Positions 34,358 through 44,800 of a stretch of 64,000 nt of DNA are shown piece after piece; within the stretch, counting starts at the first letter, position 1, and every line of letters begins with the position of its first letter. The stretch spans positions 1 to 64,000 of the forward strand of contig JAEURZ010000015.1 of the NCBI GenBank assembly GCA_016788905.1. Direction: 5' to 3'. The position numbers and the translations under genes are program-made. The notes beneath the pieces are model-generated. The model was not told the origin of the DNA, ran no database searches, and saw nothing but the letters and a program-made list of their open reading frames with translations. This DNA is from Elusimicrobiota bacterium (GTDB taxonomy: Bacteria; Elusimicrobiota; Elusimicrobia; FEN-1173).

Positions 34358-34723
34358 ATGTCTAAAATTTTGATAGTGGATGATGAAAAAGAGACGGTGG
34401 AACTCCTTCGTCTTGTCTTGGAAAAAGAGCAGCACCAGATCTTTCCGGCTTTCAGTGGCGAGACGGCTCTCCAGGAATTAAAGCACCAAACCCCGGATCT
34501 CATCCTCTTGGACGTGACGATGCCCGGGATGGACGGTTATACTTTAATGAGCCATCTCCAGTCCGAAGAGGCGACCCGAGATATCCCTGTCATGATTCTG
34601 ACTGGCCGGGAAAATATGCGGGACACCTTTGAGGTGTTTCGCACCGTGGTGGATTTCGTTTCCAAGCCGTTTGATATTAAAGAACTCCGCGCCCGCGTTC
34701 AGGCCGCTCTCCAAAAGGGATAA
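34358..34723 (+). CDS. Single-domain (CheY-like) response regulator
   Basis: A 121-residue receiver with no output domain: acidic pocket D8/D9, phospho-acceptor D52 (LLDVTMPGMDG), T82 in LTGRENMRD, and K103 in FVSKPFD. It would act by binding partners when phosphorylated. No cognate histidine kinase is in the window; the HAMP-like membrane protein upstream is a possible partner. It lies 15 bases before lysS and is likely co-transcribed with it. Confidence 0.88.
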   Translation: MSKILIVDDEKETVELLRLVLEKEQHQIFPAFSGETALQELKHQTPDLILLDVTMPGMDGYTLMSHLQSEEATRDIPVMILTGRENMRDTFEVFRTVVDFVSKPFDIKELRARVQAALQKG

Positions 34724-34738
34724 GCGGGGTCCCCTCCC

Positions 34739-36316
34739 ATGACGGACGGTGTGAATCCCTCCTCCTTTGATGATTTGGTCTCCCAGCGACGGTCCAAGCT
34801 GGACGCTTTTCGTGTGGCGGGGACGAACCCGTTCCCCGCGCGGTTTGACGTGAGGGACTGTGCTTCCGATGTTCACGTTCGTCACGCGGCCCTTCTCCAC
34901 GGGGGCCACGCGGAAGAGTCCGTTACCGTGGCCGGGCGGGTGATGACCCGCCGAGACATGGGGAAAACAATTTTTGCCCATGTGCAGGACCTTTCTGGGA
35001 AAATTCAAATCTATTTAAAGAAAGACGAACTGGGCGACGTTTTCTCAGCGTTTCAAAATGGCGTGGATCTTGGGGATATCGTGGGGGTCACCGGATTCCC
35101 CTTTCGAACACGGACCGGAGAAGTGACGGTCCACGCCAAGAGTTGGATTCTGCTGTCCAAGGCGTTGCGGCCCCCACCGGAAAAATTTCATGGGATGACG
35201 GATGTGGACATACGCTACCGTCGGCGGGAAGTGGATTTATTTTCGAATGAAGACGTGCGCGCTCGCTTTTTAGCTCGGCAACGAATTGTTTCATCTCTGC
35301 GTCACACCCTCTTGAAGCACCATTTTATTGAAGTGGAAACCCCCATGCTTCAAACTGTCGCAGGGGGGGCGGCGGCCAAGCCCTTTACCACGCACCACAA
35401 CGCGCTGGATATGTCCCTTTCCCTGCGAATTGCCCCCGAACTTTTCTTGAAAAGACTGTTAGTGGGGGGGTTGGATCGTGTGTTCGAAATCGGCCGTGCG
35501 TTCCGGAACGAAGGAATCGACACGCGGCACAATCCCGAGTTCACTATTTTGGAAGCGTACCAAGCCTACACCGATGTGCATGGAATGATGGATCTGACCG
35601 AAACCCTCATTCAGGACGCGGCGCGGGCTGTGGGTCCCCTGGGTCGTGCCCCATCCTTAGAATCCTCGGAGGGGACGGTCCGGGCCAGCACCCCTGAGGG
35701 CTCCGTTCCATCGGCAGAGTCAACTTCGGGACGGCTTTTTTCCTATCGAAAAAAGACGGTCGATCTTTCCCTTCCTTTTGCAAGGGTTTCTCTTCCGCAG
35801 GTCTTTCAGGAAAAATTGGGTCTTGATTACGAGGCCCTGTGTCGGGACAACGGTTGGCGAGCGGCCGCACAGAATATGGGGTTTGAGGTCGAGGGGATGC
35901 CCGACGCCAAGTGTTTTGACCTCCTTCTGGACGAAAAAATCATCCCGGGATTACCTCCGGCCGCGTTTCTCTATGGGTATCCCGCGGCTTTTTCTCCTCT
36001 GGCGAAGGCGCGTCCGGAAACGCCGGACATCGCCGATCGTTTCGAACTGTTTATTTGTGGGGAAGAGGTGGCGAACGCCTACTCGGAACAAAACGATCCT
36101 GACGTCCAACGAAAACATTTTGAGGCGCAGGCTCGACAACGCCAGGCGGGCGACGATGAGGCCATGCCCGCGGACGAGGAATTTTTGGTTGCCTTGGAGC
36201 ACGGCATGCCACCGGCCGGAGGGCTCGGGATCGGGGTGGATCGATTGACCATGATTTTGACGGGGACCGATTCCATTCGGGAAGTGATTTTGTTTCCACT
36301 CTTGCGTCCGGAATAA
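34739..36316 (+). CDS. lysS: Lysyl-tRNA synthetase, class II
   Basis: A 525-residue class II enzyme charging tRNA-Lys. It has an N-terminal OB-fold anticodon domain (about 62-150: VTVAGRVMTRRDMGKTIFAHV), class II motif 2 FEIGRAFRNEGIDTRHNPEF (249-268), and motif 3 GLGIGVDRLTMILTGTD near the C-terminus. Residues ~303-333 form a low-complexity insert rich in Ser, Glu, Pro and Thr between catalytic-domain elements, absent from typical LysS. Otherwise the length is close to usual. Confidence 0.95.
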   Translation: MTDGVNPSSFDDLVSQRRSKLDAFRVAGTNPFPARFDVRDCASDVHVRHAALLHGGHAEESVTVAGRVMTRRDMGKTIFAHVQDLSGKIQIYLKKDELGDVFSAFQNGVDLGDIVGVTGFPFRTRTGEVTVHAKSWILLSKALRPPPEKFHGMTDVDIRYRRREVDLFSNEDVRARFLARQRIVSSLRHTLLKHHFIEVETPMLQTVAGGAAAKPFTTHHNALDMSLSLRIAPELFLKRLLVGGLDRVFEIGRAFRNEGIDTRHNPEFTILEAYQAYTDVHGMMDLTETLIQDAARAVGPLGRAPSLESSEGTVRASTPEGSVPSAESTSGRLFSYRKKTVDLSLPFARVSLPQVFQEKLGLDYEALCRDNGWRAAAQNMGFEVEGMPDAKCFDLLLDEKIIPGLPPAAFLYGYPAAFSPLAKARPETPDIADRFELFICGEEVANAYSEQNDPDVQRKHFEAQARQRQAGDDEAMPADEEFLVALEHGMPPAGGLGIGVDRLTMILTGTDSIREVILFPLLRPE

Positions 36317-36355
36317 TCAAACCGCTCTTGTCCCTCCCCCTGGATTCCTTTTCCC

Positions 36356-37594
36356 ATGAAATTCTTTGAACTTTTTTTGGCCCTGCGTTATTTGAAAGGC
36401 TCTCGTCGGAATATGGGGGGGTCTCTCACGTCGGTAATCGCGGTGGCGGGTGTGGCGGTGGGGGTGGCGGCGCTGATTGCCACGTTGGCGGTGATGACCG
36501 GTTTTAGGGAAGATATCCGGGCGAAAATTTTAGGGGCCCAACCCCACCTCTTGATTCAGTCCAGTTCCGGAACGGGCTTGCCGGAACAGGATTATTCAGA
36601 CCGATTTGCGGGGATATCGGAGGCGGAGGACTGGGCGCCCTTTGTGATGGGGCAAGCCCTTGCGAAAAGCGAGGGAGGAACCCAAGGAGTGGTGGTCAAG
36701 GGAGTCGATCCCGCTCAAGAACAGCGGGTCACGGGTTTGGGAAACAAAATGATTGAGGGAGAATGGGAGATTCTTTCCGATCCGGCGCTGGCCATGGGCA
36801 AGGCCCCCCCGCTTTTCTTGGGGAAAGAGCTCGCTCGGGAACTTCGGGTGGGGGTGGGCGATCGGCTATTGCTGGCGGTCCCTTCCGGAGATGCTTCGGG
36901 GATGAGTTCCCTGCCGTTTTTCTTTTCCTTTACGGTGGCCGGAATCCTTCAGACCGGACTCTATGACTATGATTCCTCCTTGGCGGTTGTGGGGCTTTCA
37001 ACCGCACAGAAAATTTTCAATTTAAAAAATCGTTATTCGGGGATCGGTGTGCGATTAAAAAACGCCGACGCCTTCGCCGGTCCGGCGATAAAAATTCAAC
37101 AGCGCTTTTCTTCCCAGGCGATGGTTCGATCGTGGCTCGGGATGAACCGCCCTCTTTTTGCCGCGCTCAAGCTTGAAAAAATTGTGATGTTCCTCATCCT
37201 CGCGTTGATCACGCTGGTGGCGGCATTTACCATTCTCTCCAATTTGCTGTTGGTGACGGCCCAACGGGTTCGTGAAATCGGAATCCTGCGTGCCATGGGC
37301 GCGACTCGAGGGGCGATCCAAAGAATTTTTCTTTTAAAGGGATTTCTTATGGGGTTGTTGGGCACAGGGGGTGGGATGCTCTTGGGGCTCGGGATTTCCT
37401 TGCTTTTGAAGCGCTACGAATTCGTTAAGTTGCCGGCTGACGTCTATTATGTTGAGCGTCTCCCCGTGACCATTGTTCCGGGAGATGTGGCGCTGGTGGC
37501 CGTGGCGGCGGTTCTCATCGTTTTGTTGGCCACCCTCTATCCCGCCCGGGCGGCCTCTCGGCTCGACGCCTTGGACGCCATTCGGAGAATCTAA
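36356..37594 (+). CDS. Lipoprotein-releasing system permease (LolC/LolE family)
   Basis: Inner-membrane permease of 412 residues that extracts outer-membrane lipoproteins and hands them to LolA. It has the four-helix MacB/LolE layout: helix 1 near residues 24-47 (SVIAVAGVAVGVAALI), a large periplasmic domain (about 50-265), and three C-terminal helices with EIGILRAMGATRGAIQRIF, the coupling segment. Only one permease gene is present, so a LolF-type homodimer with LolD is likely. The last base of its stop is the first of lolD. Confidence 0.9.
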   Translation: MKFFELFLALRYLKGSRRNMGGSLTSVIAVAGVAVGVAALIATLAVMTGFREDIRAKILGAQPHLLIQSSSGTGLPEQDYSDRFAGISEAEDWAPFVMGQALAKSEGGTQGVVVKGVDPAQEQRVTGLGNKMIEGEWEILSDPALAMGKAPPLFLGKELARELRVGVGDRLLLAVPSGDASGMSSLPFFFSFTVAGILQTGLYDYDSSLAVVGLSTAQKIFNLKNRYSGIGVRLKNADAFAGPAIKIQQRFSSQAMVRSWLGMNRPLFAALKLEKIVMFLILALITLVAAFTILSNLLLVTAQRVREIGILRAMGATRGAIQRIFLLKGFLMGLLGTGGGMLLGLGISLLLKRYEFVKLPADVYYVERLPVTIVPGDVALVAVAAVLIVLLATLYPARAASRLDALDAIRRI

Positions 37595-38277
37595 TGGATT
37601 CAGCCTCTCCTCCCGTTCTCGTTTCGGCCCAAGAACTTCGAAAAACCTTTGGTTCGGTCGATGTCCTTCGTGGTGTCTCGGTGGATATCGTTTCGGGCGA
37701 ACGTGTCGGTATTGTGGGGCCATCGGGGGCGGGAAAATCCACCCTGTTGCATCTGATGGGGCTCCTCACTTCACCTTCCGGGGGCCGATTGGAGATTGGG
37801 GGTCGGGAAGTGGGGTCTCTGACGGATGAGGAAGGCACCCGTCTTCGAAGCGAAACGATCGGTTTTCTCTTTCAATCCCACCACCTGTTGCCGGATCTCT
37901 CACTTCTGGAAAATGTTATGATTCCTTTGCTCATCCGTCGGATGAAATCCCGTGAGGCGTCCACGCGGGCTCAGGCGCTTTTAACCCGGTTGGGGTTGGG
38001 GCACCGGTTTCACCACCGCCCAGGGGAAGCTTCCGGGGGGGAGCAGCAACGGGCCGCGCTGGCGCGGGCTCTTGTTCACGGACCGCGACTTCTCTTGGCG
38101 GACGAACCCACGGGAAATCTGGATCGAGGAATTGGGCGGGAAGTGGAATCTCTGTTGCGTGAGGAGACACGCGCCCATGGGACCACGTTGGTGCTTGTGA
38201 CTCACGATGAACATTTGGCCTCACAAATGGATCGGCGGCTGACCCTGGTGGACGGCCGGTTGGAACGAATTGACTAA
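37594..38277 (+). CDS. lolD: Lipoprotein-releasing system ATPase LolD
   Basis: ABC ATPase of 227 residues in the MacB/LolD group: Walker A GPSGAGKST, Q-loop FLFQSHHLLPDLSLLENV, signature ASGGEQQRAALARAL, Walker B LLLADEPTGNLD, H-loop VTHDEHLA. FQSHHLLPD is close to the LolD FQFHHLLPEF motif. It powers the permease encoded immediately upstream. Confidence 0.92.
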   Translation: MDSASPPVLVSAQELRKTFGSVDVLRGVSVDIVSGERVGIVGPSGAGKSTLLHLMGLLTSPSGGRLEIGGREVGSLTDEEGTRLRSETIGFLFQSHHLLPDLSLLENVMIPLLIRRMKSREASTRAQALLTRLGLGHRFHHRPGEASGGEQQRAALARALVHGPRLLLADEPTGNLDRGIGREVESLLREETRAHGTTLVLVTHDEHLASQMDRRLTLVDGRLERID

Positions 38278-38296
38278 TCGACTTCAGGGAGGTTCT

Positions 38297-39217
38297 GTGA
38301 GTATCGACAGTAAGGCAACCTTTGTTTCACCCTTACCCGGAGGCACGGCCCTTCAAATTTATCTTAACGGTTCTCTCGTTCCCAAGGAAAAGGCGGTGGT
38401 TTCTGTTTTCGACCATGGGCTTCTCTACGGCGATGGGGTGTTCGAAGGCATCCGTGCCTACAATGGCCGAGTGTTCCGTCTCAAGGAACATTTAGACCGT
38501 CTGTATCGATCGGCTCAGGCCATTGTCCTCGATATCGGGATGTCGGTGGAGAAGATGCAGGAGGCGGTGCTCCAGACCCTGCGCGCCAATGGGTTGCGGG
38601 ATGCCTATATTCGCCTCGTGGTCACGCGCGGGGTTGGCGATCTCGGTCTTGACCCAAAAAAGTGTCCGCGTGCAACCGTTTTTATCATTGCCGATAAAAT
38701 TGCCCTTTACCCTGAAGAATGTTACACCCAAGGTCTCGAGGTCAATACAGTTTCGACGAGGCGGAACTCCAGTCAAGCCCTAAACCCCAATATCAAGTCG
38801 CTTAATTATTTAAACAATATCCTTGCGAAAATCGAGGCGGGCGTCTCGGGGGCTCGGGAAGCCATTATGCTCTCCCTGGAAGGCTATGTGGCGGAATGCA
38901 CTGGCGACAACATCTTTTATGTTTTGGGAAACCGGCTTGTGACTCCGCCGTCCGCGGCTGGGGCATTGGAGGGGATTACCCGGGGAGCGGTTATTGAATT
39001 GGCCTCTTCGGTGGAATTGGTTCCCGAAGAAAAACTGTTCACTCCCTTTAATCTTTACACGGCGGAAGAAGTGTTCCTGACCGGGACCGCCGCCGAGGTG
39101 ATTCCGGTTGTTCGGATTGATGCACGCCCCATAGGACAGGGAAAACCCGGTCCTAAAACCCAACGGCTCATGAAAGCTTTTCACGAGCTGACCCAGCGGG
39201 ACGGCGTCGCGATCTGA
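38297..39217 (+). CDS. ilvE: Branched-chain amino acid aminotransferase
   Basis: Class IV PLP aminotransferase of 306 residues transferring amino groups to and from Leu, Ile and Val. Seen: FDHGLLYGDGVFEGIRAYNG, RLVVTRGVGDLGLDP, the PLP lysine in NPNIKSLNYLNNILA, EGYVAECTGDNIF, and LTGTAAEVIPVVRIDARPIG. These fit IlvE rather than D-amino acid transaminase or 4-amino-4-deoxychorismate lyase. GTG 38297 follows GGAGG by five bases; TTG 38270 would overlap lolD. Confidence 0.92.
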   Translation: MSIDSKATFVSPLPGGTALQIYLNGSLVPKEKAVVSVFDHGLLYGDGVFEGIRAYNGRVFRLKEHLDRLYRSAQAIVLDIGMSVEKMQEAVLQTLRANGLRDAYIRLVVTRGVGDLGLDPKKCPRATVFIIADKIALYPEECYTQGLEVNTVSTRRNSSQALNPNIKSLNYLNNILAKIEAGVSGAREAIMLSLEGYVAECTGDNIFYVLGNRLVTPPSAAGALEGITRGAVIELASSVELVPEEKLFTPFNLYTAEEVFLTGTAAEVIPVVRIDARPIGQGKPGPKTQRLMKAFHELTQRDGVAI

Positions 39218-39258
39218 AGGAACTTTTTTGGGGAGGGGACGTTCCAATAAATGAGCCC

Positions 39259-39287
39259 TTTACAGGATGGCTAAAAGGGATTAGAAT
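39259..39287 (+). promoter_or_regulatory. clpC promoter
   Basis: TTTACA (39259-39264), 17-bp spacer, TAGAAT (39282-39287). The clpC ATG follows 29 bases later with GGAGG at its usual position. No CtsR heptad operator or CIRCE-type inverted repeat is seen here. Confidence 0.6.
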
Positions 39288-39316
39288 TCAAAAAAGCCAC
39301 GTGTTCCGGAGGATCG

Positions 39317-41821
39317 ATGTCCAACCGATTTACTGAACGTGCCCAACGGGTTATTCTCATCGCACAGGAAGAAGCCAAACGGTTAAACCATGATTATGTG
39401 GGCACCGAACATCTTCTTCTGGGTTTGATCGCTCTCGGAGAGGGGGTGGCGGCCCAGGTTCTGGCTAATTTAGGGGTGGACCTCCGGCGGGTTCGGGCGG
39501 AAATTGAAAAAATTGTTGGTACCGGGGATAACGTGATGCTTTTGGGGGAGATCCCCTTTACCCCTCGGGCCAAAAAAGTTTTGGAATTGGCTGTGGAAGA
39601 AGCGCAGAATATGGGCCACAACTATGTGGGGACCGAACACCTCCTTCTGGGTTTGATTCGCGAGGAAGAAGGGGTCGCGGCGCGTGTTCTGGAAAACATT
39701 GGAGTGCGTTTGGATGTGGTTCGTGAGGAAGTGATCTCTCTCTTGGGGGAAGGCCAAGCCGGCCCAAGTTCGAGCCCGGGGGCCACCGGGCCAGGTCCCG
39801 CGGGGCATCATCCCCCTGGTCAAAAATCAAAATCGAAAACGCCCACACTGGACGAATTTGGCCGGGATTTAACCTTAATGGCCAAAGACGGAAAGCTTGA
39901 CCCCGTGATCGGTCGGGAGAATGAAATTGAGCGCGTGATTCAAATTCTCCTCCGGCGGACCAAAAACAATCCCGTTCTTATTGGTGATCCGGGCGTCGGA
40001 AAAACGGCGATTGTGGAAGGATTAGCTCAGCGGTTGGCCTCCGATGAAGCTCCCGATCTTCTTCAGGGCAAACGGGTGATGACATTGGATTTGGCCGCGG
40101 TGGTGGCGGGGACAAAATACCGCGGGGAATTCGAGCAACGCCTCAAGAACATTATGGACGAAATTCGTCGCGCCAAAAATCAAATTATTTTATTTATTGA
40201 TGAGTTGCACACGGTGATTGGGGCGGGGGCGGCGGAAGGGGCTATCGACGCGTCCAATATGCTGAAACCTTCTCTGGCGCGCGGTGAGCTTCAGTGCATC
40301 GGCGCAACCACCATGGACGAGTATCGGAAATACATTGAACACGATGCCGCTTTAGAACGCCGGTTCCAGCCGATCATCGTTGACCCTCCGTCCGTTGATG
40401 ATACGGTGAAGATCCTGACGGGGTTGCGGGACCGCTACGAAGCCCACCATAAGGTGAAATTCGAAGACGAGGCGGTCAAAGCCGCGGCGGAGCTTTCCGA
40501 GCGCTACATTACCGATCGCTTTCTCCCGGACAAGGCCATTGATTTAATTGATGAGGCGGGGAGTCGGGCTCGTCTTCAAACCACGCAGCGTCCCAAGGAA
40601 TTGAAAGATCGCGAAGGGGAGATTGATAAAATCACTCACGAGAAGGAATCGTCGATTTCCGCCCAGGAGTATGAAAAAGCGGCGAAACTTCGTGACAAGG
40701 AAAAAGAGATGCGCCGATTGTTGGAGGAGGAGAGGAAAGCGTGGCGTGAAAAAAGGGACGCCACCATTCCTCTTGTCACCGCGGAGGACATCGCGGCGGT
40801 GGTGTCCAAATGGACCGGAATACCAGCCATGAAATTAACCGAAACAGAGCAGGCCAAATTGGTTCACATGGATGAGGAACTTCACAAGCGTGTGATCGGG
40901 CAAGAGGAAGCCATTAAGGCGATCTCCCAATCCATTCGCCGAAGCAGGACCGGCCTGAAAGATCCCAAGAAGCCTGTGGGGAGTTTTATTTTTCTGGGGC
41001 CGACAGGTGTTGGTAAAACCGAGTTGGCGCGCGCCTTGGCGGAGTTCCTTTTTGGTAATGAGGATTCTCTGGTGCGGATTGATATGTCGGAATATATGGA
41101 AAAATTTTCTGTCTCCCGCCTGATCGGGGCCCCCCCGGGATATGTGGGGTATGAGGAGGGCGGCCAACTGACCGAAGCTGTTCGGCGGAAGCCCTATTCG
41201 GTTGTTCTTTTAGACGAAATTGAAAAAGCGCATCCGGACACCTTTAACATTCTTCTCCAAATGATGGACGATGGGTCTCTCTCTGATAATTTGGGTCACA
41301 AGGTCAGTTTTAAAAATACCGTGATTATCATGACATCCAATGTGGGGGCCCGCTTGATTTCGAAGGGGAAATCCTTGGGATTTCTCATTCAAGAAGACGC
41401 GGCCAAGGACTACGCCTCCATGAAAGACACGGTCATGGAGGAAGTAAAGAAGGCGTTCAACCCTGAATTTTTAAACCGGTTGGACGATATTATCGTTTTC
41501 CATCCGCTCACGCGGGAGGAAAGCCGGCAGATTTTGGACCTGATGTTGACTCGGGTATCCAAGAAAATTTCCAGTCAAGGGTTAACGGTCGAGTTGACGG
41601 ACGAAGCTAAAAATTTCTTGGTGGAAAAAGGTTTTGACCCCCATTACGGGGCGCGTCCGTTGCAACGGTCAATTCAACGGCTTTTGGAGGACCCCTTGGC
41701 GGAGGACATCCTTTCCAAAAAGGTGTCTCCCGGGACTTCTGTCTTTGTCGGTGTGGACCCCACCGCTGGCAAGCTCGTTTTTTCAACGACCCCGCCACAG
41801 GAAACAGTCAAAAGCAATTAA
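39317..41821 (+). CDS. clpC: ATP-dependent Clp protease ATPase subunit ClpC
   Basis: AAA+ unfoldase of 834 residues that feeds proteins to ClpP or refolds them. Two Clp-N repeats (about 1-75 and 78-150, each with [12 protein letters not shown]) are followed by a linker rich in Gly and Pro, the first AAA domain (Walker A GDPGVGKT near 222), a UVR segment (about 443-472, [20 protein letters not shown]) marking ClpC rather than ClpB, and the second AAA domain (GPTGVGKT near 560). A ClpP-binding loop is expected in the second AAA domain. No ctsR or mcsAB lies nearby. Confidence 0.94.
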   Translation: MSNRFTERAQRVILIAQEEAKRLNHDYVGTEHLLLGLIALGEGVAAQVLANLGVDLRRVRAEIEKIVGTGDNVMLLGEIPFTPRAKKVLELAVEEAQNMGHNYVGTEHLLLGLIREEEGVAARVLENIGVRLDVVREEVISLLGEGQAGPSSSPGATGPGPAGHHPPGQKSKSKTPTLDEFGRDLTLMAKDGKLDPVIGRENEIERVIQILLRRTKNNPVLIGDPGVGKTAIVEGLAQRLASDEAPDLLQGKRVMTLDLAAVVAGTKYRGEFEQRLKNIMDEIRRAKNQIILFIDELHTVIGAGAAEGAIDASNMLKPSLARGELQCIGATTMDEYRKYIEHDAALERRFQPIIVDPPSVDDTVKILTGLRDRYEAHHKVKFEDEAVKAAAELSERYITDRFLPDKAIDLIDEAGSRARLQTTQRPKELKDREGEIDKITHEKESSISAQEYEKAAKLRDKEKEMRRLLEEERKAWREKRDATIPLVTAEDIAAVVSKWTGIPAMKLTETEQAKLVHMDEELHKRVIGQEEAIKAISQSIRRSRTGLKDPKKPVGSFIFLGPTGVGKTELARALAEFLFGNEDSLVRIDMSEYMEKFSVSRLIGAPPGYVGYEEGGQLTEAVRRKPYSVVLLDEIEKAHPDTFNILLQMMDDGSLSDNLGHKVSFKNTVIIMTSNVGARLISKGKSLGFLIQEDAAKDYASMKDTVMEEVKKAFNPEFLNRLDDIIVFHPLTREESRQILDLMLTRVSKKISSQGLTVELTDEAKNFLVEKGFDPHYGARPLQRSIQRLLEDPLAEDILSKKVSPGTSVFVGVDPTAGKLVFSTTPPQETVKSN

Positions 41822-41892
41822 GTGGTGATTCCGATCGCCTCTTCCCTACGGGGGCGGTGTTCCTCTTGATTGCGATGGGAGAGTTTTAATCG

Positions 41893-44800
41893 ATGCGCTG
41901 GCGACTGCTGGGTTTGTTTTTTTTTGGCATCGCGGCTTCTGTGGCATGGTCTTTTTGGTGGCGCCCCCAGGCGGAAGTGTGGTTAAAGGGGAAAATCGAA
42001 TCGACCCTTTCCCAAGAATTAAACCAAGACGTTCACCTTGACGCGCTTTCTTTGCATCCTCTCTTTTTACGAATTCAGGCCAAGGGGCTCCGCGTGGGGG
42101 CAGCCGATGCCCCGATTTTTACCTGCAAAAAATGGACTTTCCACACGGCCTACGCGGGGGATTCTTCTCCCGTCTCGCTCTTCTTCCTGACGTTTGTTCG
42201 ATCCGAATTGGACAATCCGACTTTATATTTTTTCTCCCCGCCTTCCGGGAAGAGATTTCAGTCTCCCCGTGGCTGGTGGCGAAAACTCCCGCTTCACCGT
42301 TTAACTTGGACCCGCGGATCGTTTGTGGTTCCCCAGCCCCAGCCCTCAAATTTTTTGAAATTCACAGACACGGAGGGGACGCTCCAGTTATCTCCCGGAG
42401 GCTTTCTTTTCACTGCCAAAGGGGGCTCCTCTGTCGGGCCCTTTCTCCTCTCTCTTTCGGGTATCGAGTCTTTCCGGAGGGGAACCCAACTTGATGTTCG
42501 CGGCACTATTCGATTAACGCAGGCTCCTCTCGCTTATTTCACGCCATGGCTCCCCGCTCGGTTCGGGCGGTTTCTGGGATGGGGTGATCTTTCACTCGCA
42601 GGGGTTGTAAAGGATTTTTCGGTGGATCGATTTGATGCAAAAGGGGGACTCCTGCTCGATGCTCAGTGGGAGGGGGACGTCCACTTAAAGGATACCCTTT
42701 GGTTTCCTCCAACAGCGCGACCAAAAGATTTAGGTGTCCCTTTGGAAGGAAAGGTCTTTTTGCGGAAAAGTGAAGTGGAGATGAAAGATCTGACCCTCTT
42801 TCGATCCCTCCATCTTTCGGGGTTAATCTCTCTTGACCGACAGGATGTGCGGTGGCGGGGGGAAGAAATGGATCTTGCCGCTTTGTCTGAAAGCGGGGTT
42901 GATTTTCTACGGTGGGTTCCCAGCCGGGGAACGATGAAGACGGAGGGGACTTTTAAGGGAAGCCTGAAACGTCCAGACGTCGTTTGGTCCGCTGTTTTTC
43001 GTGAGGTGGGGTTCCCCGGGGTTCTTTTTCCAGAGTTGAAAATGGAAGGGAAATGGAAAGAGAATTGGATTACTATAAGGACGGACGGAATGGGTGGTCA
43101 ACTTTCCGTAGGGGGCCCCCTGTCCACTGGTTCTTCGGGAGTCCGCCCGCCCACGGGTCGATGGACCGTTGGCCTGGCTTCATTGGATATGGCGTCCCTC
43201 GCTAAGCAAAACGGGTGGCCCCATGTGGGTGGAAAAGTTAACGGATCCTTTTCGCTTGAAAATATTTTGGAAGGAAATCGAAACGGGGGGACGGAGGCCT
43301 CTGGGAAATTAAAAATTGACGGATTTAATTGGGGCATTCATAAAGAAACCGCTCCTGTGGGAGGCCGACTCCTTTTCAATCGAGAGGGACTTCGCGTGCA
43401 GGGAGACCAAGGGGCCTTTGATTTGGATGTACGGCGGTCGTCCGGAGTCTGGCGATTGGATCGTCTCGATTACACGGCTGGTCGACTGAGGGTGTGGGGA
43501 GGAGGTTATTTACGCGATCACGATGGCGAGGTCCGTCTGGAAGGGGGCCTTGAAGGGTTGGAATTAACCGACATCCCCCCGTTTGTGAAACAGTTTCCCG
43601 CGGGAGAAGGCACCCTCTCGGGGGAAGGACGATTGCATGGCTCGTGGAAGGATCCTGTTTTTTCAGGAGCGGTCCGTTCCCAGGGCATTCGGTGGAGACC
43701 GGGTGGGTATGTCCACAAGGGGGAGGTGGATTTTCGGGGGGGGAAGGGGGGGGTGACTCTGACCAAATTTCGCTGGGATAACGCGGTTTCCGCCGAAGGG
43801 GCGTGGCTTTTTGGTAAAGGGTGGCGGTTTTCAGCCGAGGTCGAAAAAACGTCGGCCGAACAGCTCTTCGATTTTGGAGAGTCATCGGGGACTGTGCAGG
43901 GGTTCTTCTCTGGGAACGTCTCCCTTTCGGCGGGTGACCAACCTGGGCTGGAAGGGTGGGCCCGTTTGACCGGAGAATCCGGTCGTTGGGGACCCCTTTC
44001 TTTCGATGGGGTATACGGGGTTGTTTTTTTTAGAGGAAGCCGGGTTCACGTGGAATCTCTGGAGGTCACCCAAAAAGGAGGGGGGCTCCGCGCGAGGGGG
44101 GAATTTGTTCGGCGGGCGTTGACCCCAGCGATTCCAGGAACCGTCTGGGATTGGCGGATGGATGGAGAAGGAAATCGTTTCTCCGTTGGGCCCACGGTGT
44201 TTTCTTCTTCGTGGACGACGCGGGGGACACGTTACACGCGGAGGGGAACGGGGACGGGGGACTTTTCCTCGCCAGACTTTACGCTCTTCGGTTCGTTGGG
44301 GGAGGAAGGCTCTTTTTTAAAGGACGGTGTCTCTTTCGGTAAAGTGATGGCGTCTTTTTCATGGACGCCAATCCTTTACCAGGTGGAGGAACTTGTCATT
44401 GAACGTGGGCTTCGGGGGAAAGGGCATGTGGGAAGTGATGGCCAATCGTTAACGGGGGAATTGAAGTTTGAGAGTTTGTCGCTTGCTGATCTTTTCCCGG
44501 CCCTTCCGGTTTCAAAAGATAATAGCGCGCTCGGTCGGTTGGATGGTCACCTGACCCTCTCGGGGGACTGGCCCAACCCTCGAGGTGAAATGAATGTCGC
44601 TCTCTCCGGGGCTGACTGGAAAGGACTTCCTCTCAAAGGAAACCTTCGGGCCTTATGGAACAAGACGTTGGAAATCCCTCATCTCTCTTTTACGTTCCCC
44701 GGTGGGGATGGGCTTTTTCGTGGTTCTCTGTCACCGGACTTACTCGGGAAAAGGGGGGCCACCGTCACGGAATGGGAGGGGAAGGTCCACTGTCGATCCT

